Positions 10,480-21,361 of a stretch of 64,000 nt of DNA are shown here, piece after piece. Each line of letters starts with the position of its first letter. Position 1 is the stretch's first letter. The notes beneath the pieces were generated by a model that was not told the DNA's origin, made no database searches, and worked only from the letters and a program-made list of their open reading frames with translations. Location of the stretch: contig RDEW01000006.1 of assembly GCA_011109175.1 (NCBI GenBank), positions 359,668 through 423,667 of the forward strand. The letters are read 5' to 3'. The DNA comes from Dicyema japonicum. Its lineage: Eukaryota > Dicyemida > Rhombozoa > Dicyemidae. A program made the translations under genes and the position numbers.

Positions 10480-10965
10480 TCCCATAAATCCTATTAACGC
10501 CCTTATATCCAGAGCGTAGTAAGTTCAAAGCTAGTAAGCCCATTTCCAGTAAGTTCTTTCCTAGTAGGTCTATTCCCCAGTATGTTCTTACACAGTATTC
10601 CAAAGCCGTTTTGTAGGGACCAGTTGATGTGGTTCACATAGTCTACCATAGAACACAATTCGATGTAAGAAATAATTGGTGTCCAACTTGGAAAATATCC
10701 AGAGATTTTGACCCTGTGTCTACTGCGCCTTTCAATAGGTTCCTTCTTAATTGTGAGTATGTCCTTTCGACTTGTGATATGTTTCTCCACCCTATAATAG
10801 GTTTCCCCACTATGTAATAAGTTCCTGCGTTTGCAATATTGTTATTCGTCTTGAGGAGATTCCCTCGGAGTGAATAGGTTCCTTCATCTTGTAATATGGC
10901 CCTTGTAATGTGTATCATCGATTCGTCTTGTAATATGACTCTTTTAATGTGTATCTTCGCCTTGA
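10480..10965. repeat. Degenerate minisatellite, about 20-35 bp units
   Basis: Short imperfect units around GTTCCT..CTTGTAATA and AGTAAGTTC..CCTAGTAG recur throughout. A clearer pair is TTCGTCTTGTAATATG plus about 20 nt at about 10875-10960. The minus strand stays open for 134 codons across part of it (11047-10643), but the translation is just the repeat read through, so I do not call a gene. Confidence 0.55.
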
Positions 10966-12700
10966 AACTCTTTCGAGTTGAGAACGTGAAAGTAGGACCA
11001 ATGGCACCAATGGCGAATGCCACCCCATTCACCGATAGCACCACCACCCCACCATCAATTCATTAGAATGTTTACGTAGTTATCATTTTATACCATTCAC
11101 TTCTATAATTAGATTGATCTTTGCAAGAATTTTTTTTGTGAAGAGTGTAGTAATTACCATCACATTTGAAGCGATGAATACGAAGTTGAAATTCATGGTA
11201 TAAGTCGAGGTCAATTTTTAGGTCGATTTTTGATCGAAAAAGGTTGACTTATAAACAGGAAAATACGGTAGATATTTAGTTAGTTAAGTAACCCCAGCCT
11301 CCAGCCGCTATTAAATGGGACGCGACGATTACAGGTCAATCCCAAAGTGCAGTTTTTTCTGAAATGTGATGTTTTCAATTCCTTCGATATATAAAGCTAA
11401 AAAACAAACTATTTTTTACAGCTGAGTACTTGCCGACTGCATGATATATTAAATCGATAGCATCTCCCGAATTATAGAAATACAAATGATAGAATAAACG
11501 ATAAAATGACTATTCTAAGACACTGACCATGCGATTATATGGTTACCTCTGAGTTTTTGAGTTCTTAGTAGGCTATTTAGATTAAAGTGGAAGGTCTATG
11601 AAAAATACCTGCTAACACTCACAACAGATTAAAGTTACACCCACCAATGCCAATGTTCTGGGAGTGTGATTAGATTGTTTAATTTTAATAATTAAAATAT
11701 AGTAAAATAATAAGGTAATTAAAGTAGACTGATAGTTTTCCCAATTTCTCGAAAGCATTTTCTGGAAGAGCCCATTTTAATTCTGGATTTCCTCTTGTGT
11801 TCACCTGTAACCTACTCCCAATTTAAATCTAATAATAATTATTTAGTTTTGATTGAGTTTATTTTTAGAGATTTGAAAAATGCATATTTCGTGATTATTT
11901 GAAAATTTTGTATTTTAATGATAAAAATTTAAATGAATTTTATTTCGCATTAATATATTTTGTTGTTAATTTAAATTTAAAAATTTTATTTGGTTAACCT
12001 ATAAGTAAATAAAATTTAAAGTGCATTTGGCGGACTTTTATATGTCGTAATCTCAACTGTAGAATCCAAGTAGTATTTAGTGATTCGTATTCAATGTTCA
12101 TAGAATATAAAGTTGAAATTCAATTTGAGATATAGAATCAATCAAAAGCCATAGAAATCTTCGTAATTGTGATCAATACCCTTGGAATATACGACAAATA
12201 CTATTTCGGCTTACAGTTTGAGAGTTAAAATGGCGATTTGGTTTTAATCAACTAACCGCAGTTTCATTAGATTTGGGTTGAATTGCAGTCTAACTTAAAC
12301 GACAGCTCAGAGACTGCGGCAAACTGTTTTTAAAGCCAAGTTTTACATGGAAATCCCTCAGAGTCCCATGACGAACTCACTCTGTAATTTCACTAGAAAC
12401 CCAGGTACTTGATCTCCTCGGAGATCTTCAACGATTTGAGATACAGCAAATTTCCTGATTTTGAGAACGCTAGCAAATTCATCATAGTGTGTATCCTTCA
12501 AGGTAACACTTCTACCAACGTGATTAGCTGACCTAGGAGACTACGACCCAGAGACATATTCCATGTGGATTTTGCTTCATTTGTATCCAACTTTTCCACG
12601 TGGCCTCAACTGGAATTCTAAATCAATATGAACTGCTCAAGTTGGCCGAAAATTGTGTTTTAGAGGAATGCCCCAGAATGTGTGAAAAATGAATATCCAA
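10966..12700. other. Long AT-rich stretch without a recognised gene
   Basis: Nothing coding is convincing here. One notable piece is at 11215-11272, where a GGTCGA..TTGACTTATAAACAGG..AAATACGGTA sequence resembles the outer end of some DNA transposons. It may belong to a decayed element, possibly the pogo-like one next door. Confidence 0.45.
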
Positions 12701-12710
12701 TCCTTATGAC

Positions 12711-13105
12711 AAACAATGAATATCCAATCCTTGTTGGGGACATGAACGCTAAACATACTGACTATGGTTGTGTAACAACCAATCAAGATGGAAAATGCCT
12801 TGTAAAATGAATGAAGTCTGGAGAGTTAAAGATTTTAACTTCAGTCGAAATTATGCAATTAAACTCGCACATGGATTGGATTTAGCATCTGAATTTGATG
12901 ACGAACACGAAAGAAAAACGAGAAGAATCGGTGATTTATTACATTGCTTGTGGAAACTCGCATTGTAATTGGGACTTTTTACGGAGAAGAGACATACGGT
13001 GTCTCATGAGAGTGCCCCGATATAGACGACCCCAAATCTTGGCTTTCCTCTTTAGTTAATGGCTCTTACCTTGTTTAGTTAGTTGGGGTTTTGCGAATAA
13101 ATTAT
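12711..13105 (+). pseudogene. Internally deleted LINE family A (endonuclease piece fused to 3' end)
   Basis: The left half is nearly identical to part of the family A endonuclease (NNEYPILVGDMNAKHTDYG, reverse of about 29660-29525). At about 12855 it jumps directly to the C-terminal end of the element (IKLAHGLDLAS..DDEHERKTRRIG and LRRRDIRCLMRVPRYRRP). It then reaches the 3' terminus GGGGTTTTGCGAATAAA..GTTATCTGT. The middle of the endonuclease, the linker and the whole RT are gone. The junction lies in a short stretch of shared sequence (AAATTA), suggesting a microhomology or template-jump deletion. The 5' end is truncated, and the flank repeats GAATATCCAATCCTT (about 12691 and 12719). Confidence 0.75.
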
Positions 13106-14045
13106 GTTATCTGTATAATGGTGCCCAAACCGAGGTCGTACTGTACAACGTTTAGTTCCATTACATATTTTTATTTTTCCCCTTGTAGTGGATTCAAAAT
13201 GCTTTGAAATTAGCTGATTCTTCTACTTGAATGAGATTGAATGCAAGTTGTTACGCTTGAATTGCATTGAATTAAGTGCTGAAGATAAGAAAATTATAAA
13301 AAAATTACACCAAATGCTATTTACGAGTTCGCTAGATTTAATTTGAGATAATAGTGATAGAGACGATTTCTAGTGAGAGATTCAAACCACGTGCTAGGTT
13401 TTTTGGGACATCATTGCACGTGTGTTGGAATCAGAAGACTTGTCTCACTTTCGATAATATCAAACACATATTTTTGGTGATCTCATTCATCCTATTGCTT
13501 AAATTATTAATATTCCTTACTGTTTGGAATCAATGTTGAATTCACAATTGCCTAGATTTCATTTGCTGGACAGCTCACACGTGTTCTATCGAACTCGAGG
13601 AGATAATATTTAACTGTCTTAAAAAATTCTTATCTTTATTTCCATGACAACATTAATGTGTTTCTTGATATTTATTAGCTGTGAATATTGAAAAATGTGT
13701 GAGGACTTTGTGCATTTTTTCTTGTCACGTTGAATNNNNNNNNNNNNNNNNNNNNNNNNNNNNNNNNNNCATGGACCACCATGTCTACGTTAATGTTGGT
13801 TTCTCTTTCATATCCATTCGTAGATGAGTCCTCTGGTAATGTTTCCAACTCATTCTGAGAAACAAACATGCTCCATAACAACAAATTATAATAATTTCTA
13901 AATATAATAATAATAAAATAAAAATAATTTTATTTAAAAATTAATTTATCTTTAATTTTAGTGTAATATCAACAATTTAAAAACACGTTGCTGGTTAATG
14001 GTTGTTGTTGATAAGAACCATCTAAATTCATCGGATTATGCTGAC
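13106..14045. other. No gene recognised; contains assembly gap 13736-13769
   Basis: AT-rich sequence with a 34-base run of N. Minor simple AT repeats occur near 13895-13925. No supported gene. Confidence 0.6.
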
Positions 14046-14049
14046 TTCT

Positions 14050-14950
14050 GTGCTTAATTGAGTAAAGAAAACCCAAATCGAACGGCTGCCGAGCTTGTCC
14101 GACATGTTTCTGACCGGATACTTAGGATTTGTCCTCAGCAAAACAACACAAAATTTCCGGTTTTACGAGCAATAATGTCTTCCTCAACAGCTGATTGTCG
14201 AGAACAATGGGCTGCCTCGGTTATTCAAAGCAACGCTCTAGACTCGGTCGTGTCTCCAGAGGTGGATGGGCTACTCTCTTAGAAGGGTTCAAGTCTAAGT
14301 TCGGAGAGGAAACAACAATGCCTGAGTTCAGAAAACTGATATACGTACAAAAACACCAACAATTACCATGTAATGAACATGATTCAAAGGGGACCTCAGA
14401 TTCTAAGCCTGATATGTCTTCGACATCTATTGAAGCCAAATTGTATGTTCTTTGTGAACGTACTTTTATTGAGGAGTTACGAACGAATCAGTCAATTGAC
14501 CATTCTTCAAGACCCTGTACGAAGAAAATTCCTAATGTAAAATTTTGATGTGGATATTCACGAATGCCTGAGCCGTGTTATTAATGCTTGGATTGAAGTC
14601 AATCACCAACATCAATTGATCAAATTTCCTTGATTATTTATGCTGGGGAAACTGTATTAAAGTTTTACCGCAAAGAAATTTGAGCACTCAAAATGGAAGG
14701 AGGATATGACTAAGAAAGTTGAACAATGGAAATGACATTCTGTTTTTATTGAAAAATTTTTTACGAAGACTCTTTCTACTGGCGAGAAGTCTATGGCGTG
14801 TCATGCTTTGTCGTTAGTTGGATACAGGAAAAAACAATCTGGAGAAAGGGCCAGAATTACGTCTCTTATCTACGAGTTGTTTTCCCAAGTTATTCTTGAC
14901 AAGCAGCCAAGGATTATGCGAATGACAGGGAATCAGCTTAAATAATTCAG
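14050..14950 (+). pseudogene. R4/Dong-like retroelement, N-terminal part
   Basis: Several overlapping frames give ENPNRTAAELVRHVSDRI, RLGRVSRGGWATLLEGFKSKF and SMACHALSLVGYRKKQSGER. The second resembles RRFGRIRRGGCSHIVQQFNA near the 5' end of the fuller copy at 50540-53290, so I place this as the N-terminal region of the same type of element. No RT motifs are present. The assignment rests on cross-copy similarity and is moderate. Confidence 0.45.
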
Positions 14951-15477
14951 TCAGGTCGGTTTTTTACCAAGGTAAGACAAGATTCAAAGTCATATATTAA
15001 TTCGGGTTTTGAAAGTATTTTGAACATAAATAAGTTTCTTATTCGAATTCATCGTGGTCCCATCAGGTTTGAAGTGATCTTATTCTTAGTACAATTTACC
15101 ACGTGTTTGCTTAAATTATCTCTCATTAGACGGATCTTGAATCTGTTTTGTGATTTTTAGTGTCTTTCTGAATGTTCGGAAATATTGCTTACTATAAAAC
15201 CTTGGGAGATATCTATTTTTGTTTAGCAATTTGTTATTTTAGTTGCCAGCACTCAGATTTGTTAGGATGTATGAATTTTTTGTGCTACTATTATTTTGAT
15301 GTATGTGATCTCTGTTCACTTTTCTATGAAAAGTACGAGCACCGAATTTTTGTTTATCTTGGTTATTACGGATATTTTGTTAGACGAAAATGAAATAAAT
15401 GTGAAATTGTTTATTGATTTCAAAGGAATTGAGATCCTTCGCTACCGTTTTGAAGGATCTCTTTAACTATATTCTAG
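14951..15477. other. No supported gene
   Basis: A 73-codon ATG frame at 15172-15393 is rich in Tyr, Phe and Cys but has no recognisable domain or neighbour. I treat it as chance in AT-rich DNA. Confidence 0.5.
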
Positions 15478-15483
15478 ATCAGA

Positions 15484-16203
15484 GGTTCCCAACCTGGGTT
15501 CCGCAAAATAATCTAGGGGTTCCGCGAAGTTCCAAATTTATTTTTTTTTTTCAAAACAAATTAATTTAATTTGCGCGTGTCTAAATGGAGTCTTGTGACA
15601 GTACATATCTTTAGTTCGATCGTATCGAGAAAGTTTTATTGCCTTTGGTTTCACATGGACTAGAAACATGGATTGCACTCTACCATTTTGTGTTGTTTGC
15701 GGTGAAAAACTTGCCAATAATGCTATGGCTCCAACGAAACTTGACGTCATTTCTCCACCAAGCACCTGAACCTTCAAAGAAAAAAAATAATATTGGACCA
15801 GAATAAAGTCAAGAATCCTGTATTACAAAAAATCAAAATAAACGAAAAATCACTGCATGCCAGTTATGCTGTTGCTGAGATTGGCGCTAAATATATGAAA
15901 TCGCATACTCTCGCCGAAACTGTTATTTTGCTTGCATGCAAAGAAGTAATGAAGATAATGTTCGGAGATATTGCTGCCGCTGAGCTCGACTTAATTCCTA
16001 TTTCTAATAATTCTGTGATCTGACGCATCAAGGATATGTCTGATGACATTGAAACCACTTTGGTTTGGCGAATAAACATCAGTCTCAACCATCTCACTAA
16101 CTAACATTTTATTTTTCTATATAATTAAAATACTGATAATTGTTAAAAACTATATAAGAGTTCTGTATAAAATGAAAAATGTCAATAGGGTTCCGTGTTC
16201 ACT
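15484..16203 (+). mobile_element. hAT element relic with transposase fragment
   Basis: The left end CAGAGGTTCCCAACCTGGG and the right end, which contains GGGTTCCGTG, are hAT-type termini. Similar 8-bp flanks (TTCTAGAT left, TACTAGAT right) look like a target duplication. Inside, plus-strand 15793-16080 encodes HASYAVAEIGAKYMKSHTLA, PISNNSVI and RIKDMSDDIETT. These are the conserved core of hAT transposases of the ZBED5/Charlie-like group (SY.VA..IAK..K.HT..E, ISN..V..RI..MS.DIE). Only this central piece of the transposase remains, so it is non-autonomous. Confidence 0.75.
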
Positions 16204-16559
16204 GTACTAGATGATTTATACGTAATTGAAATTGCGGAAAAACTAGATAAATTTTCAATGAGTAAGCGTTTACTGGGGACTTGTGGAGTAATACAAGATT
16301 TGTTGTAAAATTTTTATTTTATTACAAGAAAGTTAGATTGCTTTGATCTTCTTTTTAATGTTCACTATTTTATCTAAAGCTACATTTGTCTTATATTAAG
16401 TGATCCACATGATATTTTGTCCACATTTGTATATCCTGATTTCAGAGAGACTTTGATCCACATAAATTTTAAAATATTCCAGTTTATAAAAGAACATCCT
16501 TATGAAGCCTACTGTGATATTCATAGGAGGTTTCATCGCTCCTCCCGGGCAGGACACTA

Positions 16560-16790
16560 ACTTTATTTAAGTATAGAACTGTATGATAACTAATAGTAGA
16601 AGGAGGACCAAGGAATGCGCTTTACTTCTTTTGTTGGGTGGGAGTCCTTTTGTAGACGATCCAATTTAGCAGTGAGATGATCACTGATGACGGTGTCACT
16701 CGTTAAACCAAAGCTTCTTTGATGCTTGGAACCTTCAGCCAGTATGTACAGCAGCGAGATTCGAATAAGGGGCATCAGGCCTAGTTCCCG
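16560..16790 (-). repeat. SINE-like repeat, copy 1
   Basis: On the minus strand the unit starts near TTATTCGAATCTCGCTGCTG, which contains a tRNA B-box-like TTCGAATC. It runs through GAAGGTTCCAAGCAT and a GAGTGACACCGTCATCAGTG block and ends near ACTTAAATAAAG. The same unit is found at 26050-26265 and, more degraded, at 42575-42745. No clear A box is visible. It could instead be a non-autonomous end of a larger element. Confidence 0.55.
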
Positions 16791-16859
16791 GCATATCTCT
16801 AAAGTAATCCTTAGAACTAATTATATTTAAACAGAATTTCTAAGTTCTCCATAATCTAT

Positions 16860-17470
16860 AATTTGTCCAAATCTGAATTAAAGATATTAAGAATTAGTAC
16901 GTTGTTGTTTGGTAGCACTTCACAGAATGCCTATCCTAGTGAGATTTTTATGGGAATGGCGGAATCAGCCATCTTCCCAGTCGTTCCTTTTCCTTTATTA
17001 CTATCAATGATCCGATGGTGAGTAAGAAGTTAGTTGTCACGATGAGGATAGATACGTGGATGACGTCGATGTTCATTCCTCGTGATGTCACTTGGATATA
17101 CTTGTACTTTATACATATCATCCTTATTAGACTGGCCAAGAAGTTCCACTGGCGACCATCGAGGAGGCACAAAGCCTAGGTTAAAAATATCCCTTTGTAG
17201 TCATTAAAGTCAACAACTTCAAGTTATCTTTATTTTTGACAAAATAACATCGAAGATTTTTTATTTAGTGACTTTTTTTAAACGACACAATTTATTAATA
17301 AACAAAAATAGCTAACTACCATTGGCTGCTTCTGAGTCATTTTTATATTACTTAGATATTATAGACATGAGGATGACGTTGAGGTTCGTATGCTGTCACC
17401 TGGAAGTATTTGTACCCCGTACAAATCATCACAAAAGGGTCTACTTGTTTTCTCCATCAAACTACCCAGT
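16860..17470 (-). repeat. Diverged repeat pair around 17050-17130 and 17360-17440
   Basis: On the minus strand both copies contain a GATGAT(A/T)TGTA..GTACAA(G/A)TA..TCCA(A/G)GTGACA block followed by ACGTCATCC. They are about 310 bp apart and in the same orientation. Both readings give similar short peptides (KYKYIQVTS and GYKYFQVTA), but the frames are not open across the whole block, so coding is unproven. Confidence 0.4.
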
Positions 17471-17474
17471 GACG

Positions 17475-18222
17475 TTACAATGACGACAATTGACTAACAC
17501 AAAACTTATGCCTCCAAAAGATCCCTTCATTTCGGGAAATGCAGAACTCAATTCTAGGCTTCCCAAGAGAATGCGAATCCTTTAATATCAGAGCGACCTT
17601 ATTTTGTACAGCGCTTTTTACTGTCTCAGCTCTTCTATAGCTGAGTTTAATAGAAAATATGATTATGTAATTGTTATTCTCGTCAATTTTCAGTTTATTA
17701 GACCCATATAGTTTAGAAGTTTTAAATCGAGCTTCAAAAGATATATAATCAATTAGCAATGATTTTTGACTGTTGTATAGAGTAAACCCATATAAGCTAT
17801 AATTCTAAACATTCCTTAGATGATTTTGTTCCCAACGGTTTCCATCTTAGACGCAGACTCCTCAGATCATTAAGGCCTTTGCCACCCCGCATTTTTTTAC
17901 TCCTCAGATCGCCATTAGAATTTCGGCGTCGTACGCGGACGTCCAATAAATCTATCACATATGCTACGAAGTAGTCATTTATCGTGACATTTTCTGGTGC
18001 GATAGAATCTATTTTTTTAAATCTCAACAAACAATTTTAACGTGCATCAGTGAATAACATATTTATCGGTTCGTTGGAGCATCTCGCATATAACCCTTTG
18101 TTCATTTGCATCAGCCAATTCAGTACTAAGAGGATGAGGTTCGGTTTCACAAAAGCGTCATACAGTCGGTGAAGGGAAACTAACAAAACGTCTTTAGCAA
18201 TAAACGACTCTAAAAGGCGCAA
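17475..18222 (-). CDS. Possible host gene with short introns, function unknown
   Basis: Three adjacent minus-strand frames (18222-18040, 18030-17800, 17810-17475) join without stops if two GT..AG introns are removed. One is about 33 nt (near 18014-18046) and one about 40 nt (near 17806-17845); both junctions keep phase. The joined product includes NEPINMLFTDA, PENVTINDYFVAYVIDLLDV and KLKIDENNNYIIIFSIKLSY. I do not recognise it. NMLFTDA is mildly reminiscent of a von Willebrand A strand, but that is too weak to name. The frame runs into stops at both ends, so it could equally be a pseudogene. Confidence 0.3.
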
Positions 18223-19140
18223 GCTTTAAATCTTCTGAGGCAGTTCTATTCTTAGAGAGACTTCTATTTTTCTTTCTCAATCGTTCAGACTAACACCGCC
18301 TTTTCACTAATCTGAGCGTCAACTACGTCGCTTGGTAGTAGCTACGGGACGAGCTCCAAAGATCCGTCTAGATCTTTTTGTTGTTAGTAATGCAAAAAAT
18401 GTAAAAATATCATGTTAATGGAATGCCCGTATAATCATAATTATGCACGTGTCAGATAAGCTATGTGGCTAATAGGATCGACACGAATTCCAACTATCTG
18501 GTTCAAATGACGGAGGTGCTCATTACTATTTTGCACATGTGGGACCTTGAGACTGATAATTCTGGTTCCAATCTAGTCCTTTAGTCCATTCGCATAAAAA
18601 AGATTCATTCTCTAAGAAAATCGGTCACCTAAATCTATAGCTCACTAATCTGTGGGTTATGGAGAAATACAAATAATCAAAGTTATTTAGTAACGTTATG
18701 GTTCTATTCTTCTCAGGACCTAAAATAAAGAGACTTGAATAAGGACTATCTGTCAAGGTAGTTAACATGAGATATAAATATTCAATTTTGATGAGGTACC
18801 ATACAGAGTTCTGACCCGCAAGCTCTAAATTGGAGGAAATTAGTGAAGATTATCCATACGAAGAAGGCAGATTCTAACCCGGATCCAGATTCCTCTTTGG
18901 CTAAGTATTTCCGATTTCAGTGCCTCCGAATCTGTTACGTCGTCAATGCTCACATGAAAAACAAGAGCTTGCAACTAATTAGACATTCTGTGCAATATCA
19001 TACATCTCAACCTTCATGAATCAACCACTTGGTGGTAATAATCAATGTATACGGTGAGAGTGCAACAATGCTCTGTTTCTCTCTAACATATGTGCGAGAT
19101 GGAAATCAACTATCGCTGTTATTGTATTTAAATATAATTT
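18223..19140. other. No gene recognised
   Basis: Mixed-composition sequence with many stops in all frames. No transposon signature or RNA gene was seen. Confidence 0.5.
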
Positions 19141-19188
19141 ACCTTCTAAAAGGCAGATGTTGTGATATCTGTGTATATAAGGAGGACG

Positions 19189-19655
19189 AGGAGACATGAA
19201 GGATGCTCAATTGTCGGTTTGTCGGTTCTACTAGTCTCGACTGTATTTTTCAAAAAGTGGATTTGGATGCAATTTAGACTGTTTTAAAGGAAATGCTATA
19301 TTTTCGTCAAAGAGCCTAGAAATTATGAGAATGCCAAAATTTTTTGTCAAAACCTGGGTGGAAACATAGCCAATATCGACTGCTATGGGACTAATAGATA
19401 TATTCTCGGAATGTTTGGTTGTGTAGACTTTGCTAGAGACATTTTATAGCCGAATGAAATAGTATTTTTCATTGGCGTCAACGATATTAGAAAAGAAAAA
19501 TATTCTAAAATTTCAATGTAAACAGACAGACATACTTTAATTGGAATAGTGGTGAACCCAACAATTTCGGTGACGAAGACTGTGTTGTTATGATGAATAT
19601 TCACGGGAAGTGGACTGATTTGAAATGTAATATAGTCAACCCGTTCCTATGTTAA
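19189..19655 (+). CDS. C-type lectin domain protein with very short introns
   Basis: The plus strand encodes a C-type lectin fold. KCYIFVKEPRNYENAKIFCQ is the first disulfide region, then NLGGNIANI, FFIGVNDI, and the sugar/calcium-site region NWNSGEPNNFGDEDCV with the EPN triad. It ends with GKWTDLKCNIVNPFLC and TAA at 19653-19655. A 27-nt GT..AG intron (19423-19449) removes the only stop in the core and is phase 0. A 33-nt intron (19257-19289) joins the domain to a hydrophobic leader (IVGLSVLLVSTVF), suggesting a secreted or anchored protein. A one-base frame change near 19510 remains unexplained, and no ATG fits the leader frame. The gene is thus either mildly broken or has an upstream exon. 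Confidence 0.65.
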
Positions 19656-19814
19656 CTCACTGGTTATATCCCTGAGTGTATGATTTAATAGATGTGTTTT
19701 AAACGGAATGCTATAAGTAAAATAAATAAACTTACAAATATCTCATTAATTTAAAATTTAGCCTGATATGAAAATTAGAGTAATTTTGTTGTTATGAGGT
19801 TTACGATCAAAATG

Positions 19815-20345
19815 AGATATGTGCCTTTTGAAATTGAATAGATTAAGATGTCTTAATCAGAACATGGGACGCAATTTCTTCAATGCAATCGTTGATAGCC
19901 TAAAGCAAGAGTCGAACCAACAGCGGCTTGCCTGTTTGCTATCTGTGCACAACATGGGAGTGGTGGATTGCCCACGTATTTCCATGCGCTTCTTCGGAAC
20001 TCTTATGGACGACGACCGTGTGAGAATCGGACTAGCACCACGATTGGGACTTCACGTTCACCGAAAGACAGATGCTCCTGTCGAGGAACAGTTGACACTA
20101 AAGATTACATCAATTGTCTTGCAAATGGAGTGCAGGTCACTCACTTCGTCACACCGCATTGAAAATGTTATTCTGCAAACCCTCGAGGCAGTAGACTTCC
20201 TAGCTTAACGGAGCGTGTTGGACTGGATCGTGGAGATGGCAAGAGGCCATACGGAATGACGCTTTTCCCATATTCACAGGCTCCTTTATTGTGGCCTTTC
20301 TAAGAGAAATCGGAGGGAAAATAAAAAAAACTAATCCCCTCATCA
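19815..20345 (+). pseudogene. Family F C-terminal part: zinc knuckle and endonuclease (copy F3)
   Basis: The frame SLKQESNQQRLACLLSV..DDDRVRIGLAPRLGLHV leads, after frame changes, into a CCHC-like region and then GDGKRPYGMTLFPYSQ at about 20233-20280. Other copies have RPDG at this place, so the proposed catalytic aspartate is changed to Tyr (GAC to TAC). The final part of family F (ISVAIVRGNAMSIMSAGF) reappears at 20700-20770, about 350 bp further on. Confidence 0.6.
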
Positions 20346-20519
20346 CTTGATGACCTTTTCTGACAAAAATGGAAAAAAATTGCTTCACTGTGCATTAAAT
20401 GCATTTCGGATCCCAGAAAAAGTGGCGAAAGATTCAACCGATATGTACTCTGAGTTAACGAGAACATTCAATGAATACGATTATTCCATATTGATATTTG
20501 TTAATGGAGAACTAAATAC
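20346..20519 (+). other. Start of an unrecognised open frame (20347-20574)
   Basis: A 75-codon frame starts here, containing KKLLHCALNAFRIPEKVAK and NEYDYSILIFVNGEL. Its last 50 bases match DNA near 60606-60660, so it lies at the edge of a repeat. I cannot name a family. Confidence 0.3.
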
Positions 20520-21310
20520 ATTCGACCCTCGCAAATCGGCTATTTTTGGTTCCTTAGAAATTTTACCAATTTAAGAAATGTAAAATTAGAAAAAAAATAA
20601 ATAATTTTTAAAAACAATGAACAAAGAAATTTATAATACTGAACAAAAGAACATATTTAAGATTTATTAAAATAAAAGTTAATTTTAACCGGTGGCTTTT
20701 CCAGTTGATCTCTGTTGCAATCGTGAGAGGCAACGCAATGTCGATAATGTCTGCGGGGTTCACTTTGGATGGATGGCTGTGTTAATTAATATTAATTATT
20801 CAATAAACTAAAACCATAAAAATCCTAATTATTTTTCTTTGCTACAATAATACTTGCTTTGTACTTTCTTATTAGAATGAGATAAAATTCATGATTCATT
20901 CTCAACACTAGATAAGAGTTCCCTCTCTATTACAGTTAATTTACCTACATACCTTCTTTGTCTACAGGTCTTATTTTTTATATTTTTGTTCACTACTTTC
21001 TCAATCTTTAAAGAATTTTCATTTTCAATAAATTTTTCATTTTCCGTGTATTTAAAAAATCCTCAACTTTGAGAGGATCGAAATGTCAGTTCTTCTGATT
21101 GCTGTATCATTAAGATCAATTTCAAGAATTTCGTTATTGGAGTTATTTAAACCCGTCTCTTCTGATACGTCTTTCTTAGCTCTTTTTGCAAAAAAGACCG
21201 CATCCTTTAAATTCAACTTCCTGTAGAAATGTAAACAGAAATACTGAGTTTCAATAATTCCGTCACATATATTAACAAAATTACTCTTGAAATATTTTGT
21301 GATACCAAAA
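20520..21310 (-). repeat. Unknown repeat family with coding potential, copy 1
   Basis: 20520-20690 and 20820-21310 match 60600-61240 on the same strand, split here by a family F C-terminal piece (20696-20785). The minus strand reads KLNLKDAVFFAKRAKKDVSE, DLNDTAIRRTDI and, after a frameshift, KLTVIERELLSSVENES. In copy 2 the corresponding frames read KLTAINRELLANFENEHDVS and SKRKYKASII. The substitutions look codon-like, so an unknown protein is likely to be ancestral to both. Confidence 0.5.
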
Positions 21311-21361
21311 AAAATTTTTTTGGAAGGTACGAAATAACATCATTTTTTTATATTTAACAAA

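Noticed and set aside
10643-11047. A 134-codon open frame on the minus strand.
   Set aside because: It is a read-through of the degenerate minisatellite; the peptide just echoes the repeat and has no domain.
13736-13769. Frame crossing the N run at 13675-13884.
   Set aside because: The frame is open only because unknown bases are not counted as stops.
15172-15393. A 73-codon ATG frame rich in Tyr, Phe and Cys.
   Set aside because: No recognisable domain, no neighbours and AT-rich composition make chance more likely than a gene.
18040-18222. Von Willebrand A-like strand (NMLFTDA) in the possible gene.
   Set aside because: One short hydrophobic strand ending in TDA is not enough; no metal-site DxSxS motif is visible upstream.
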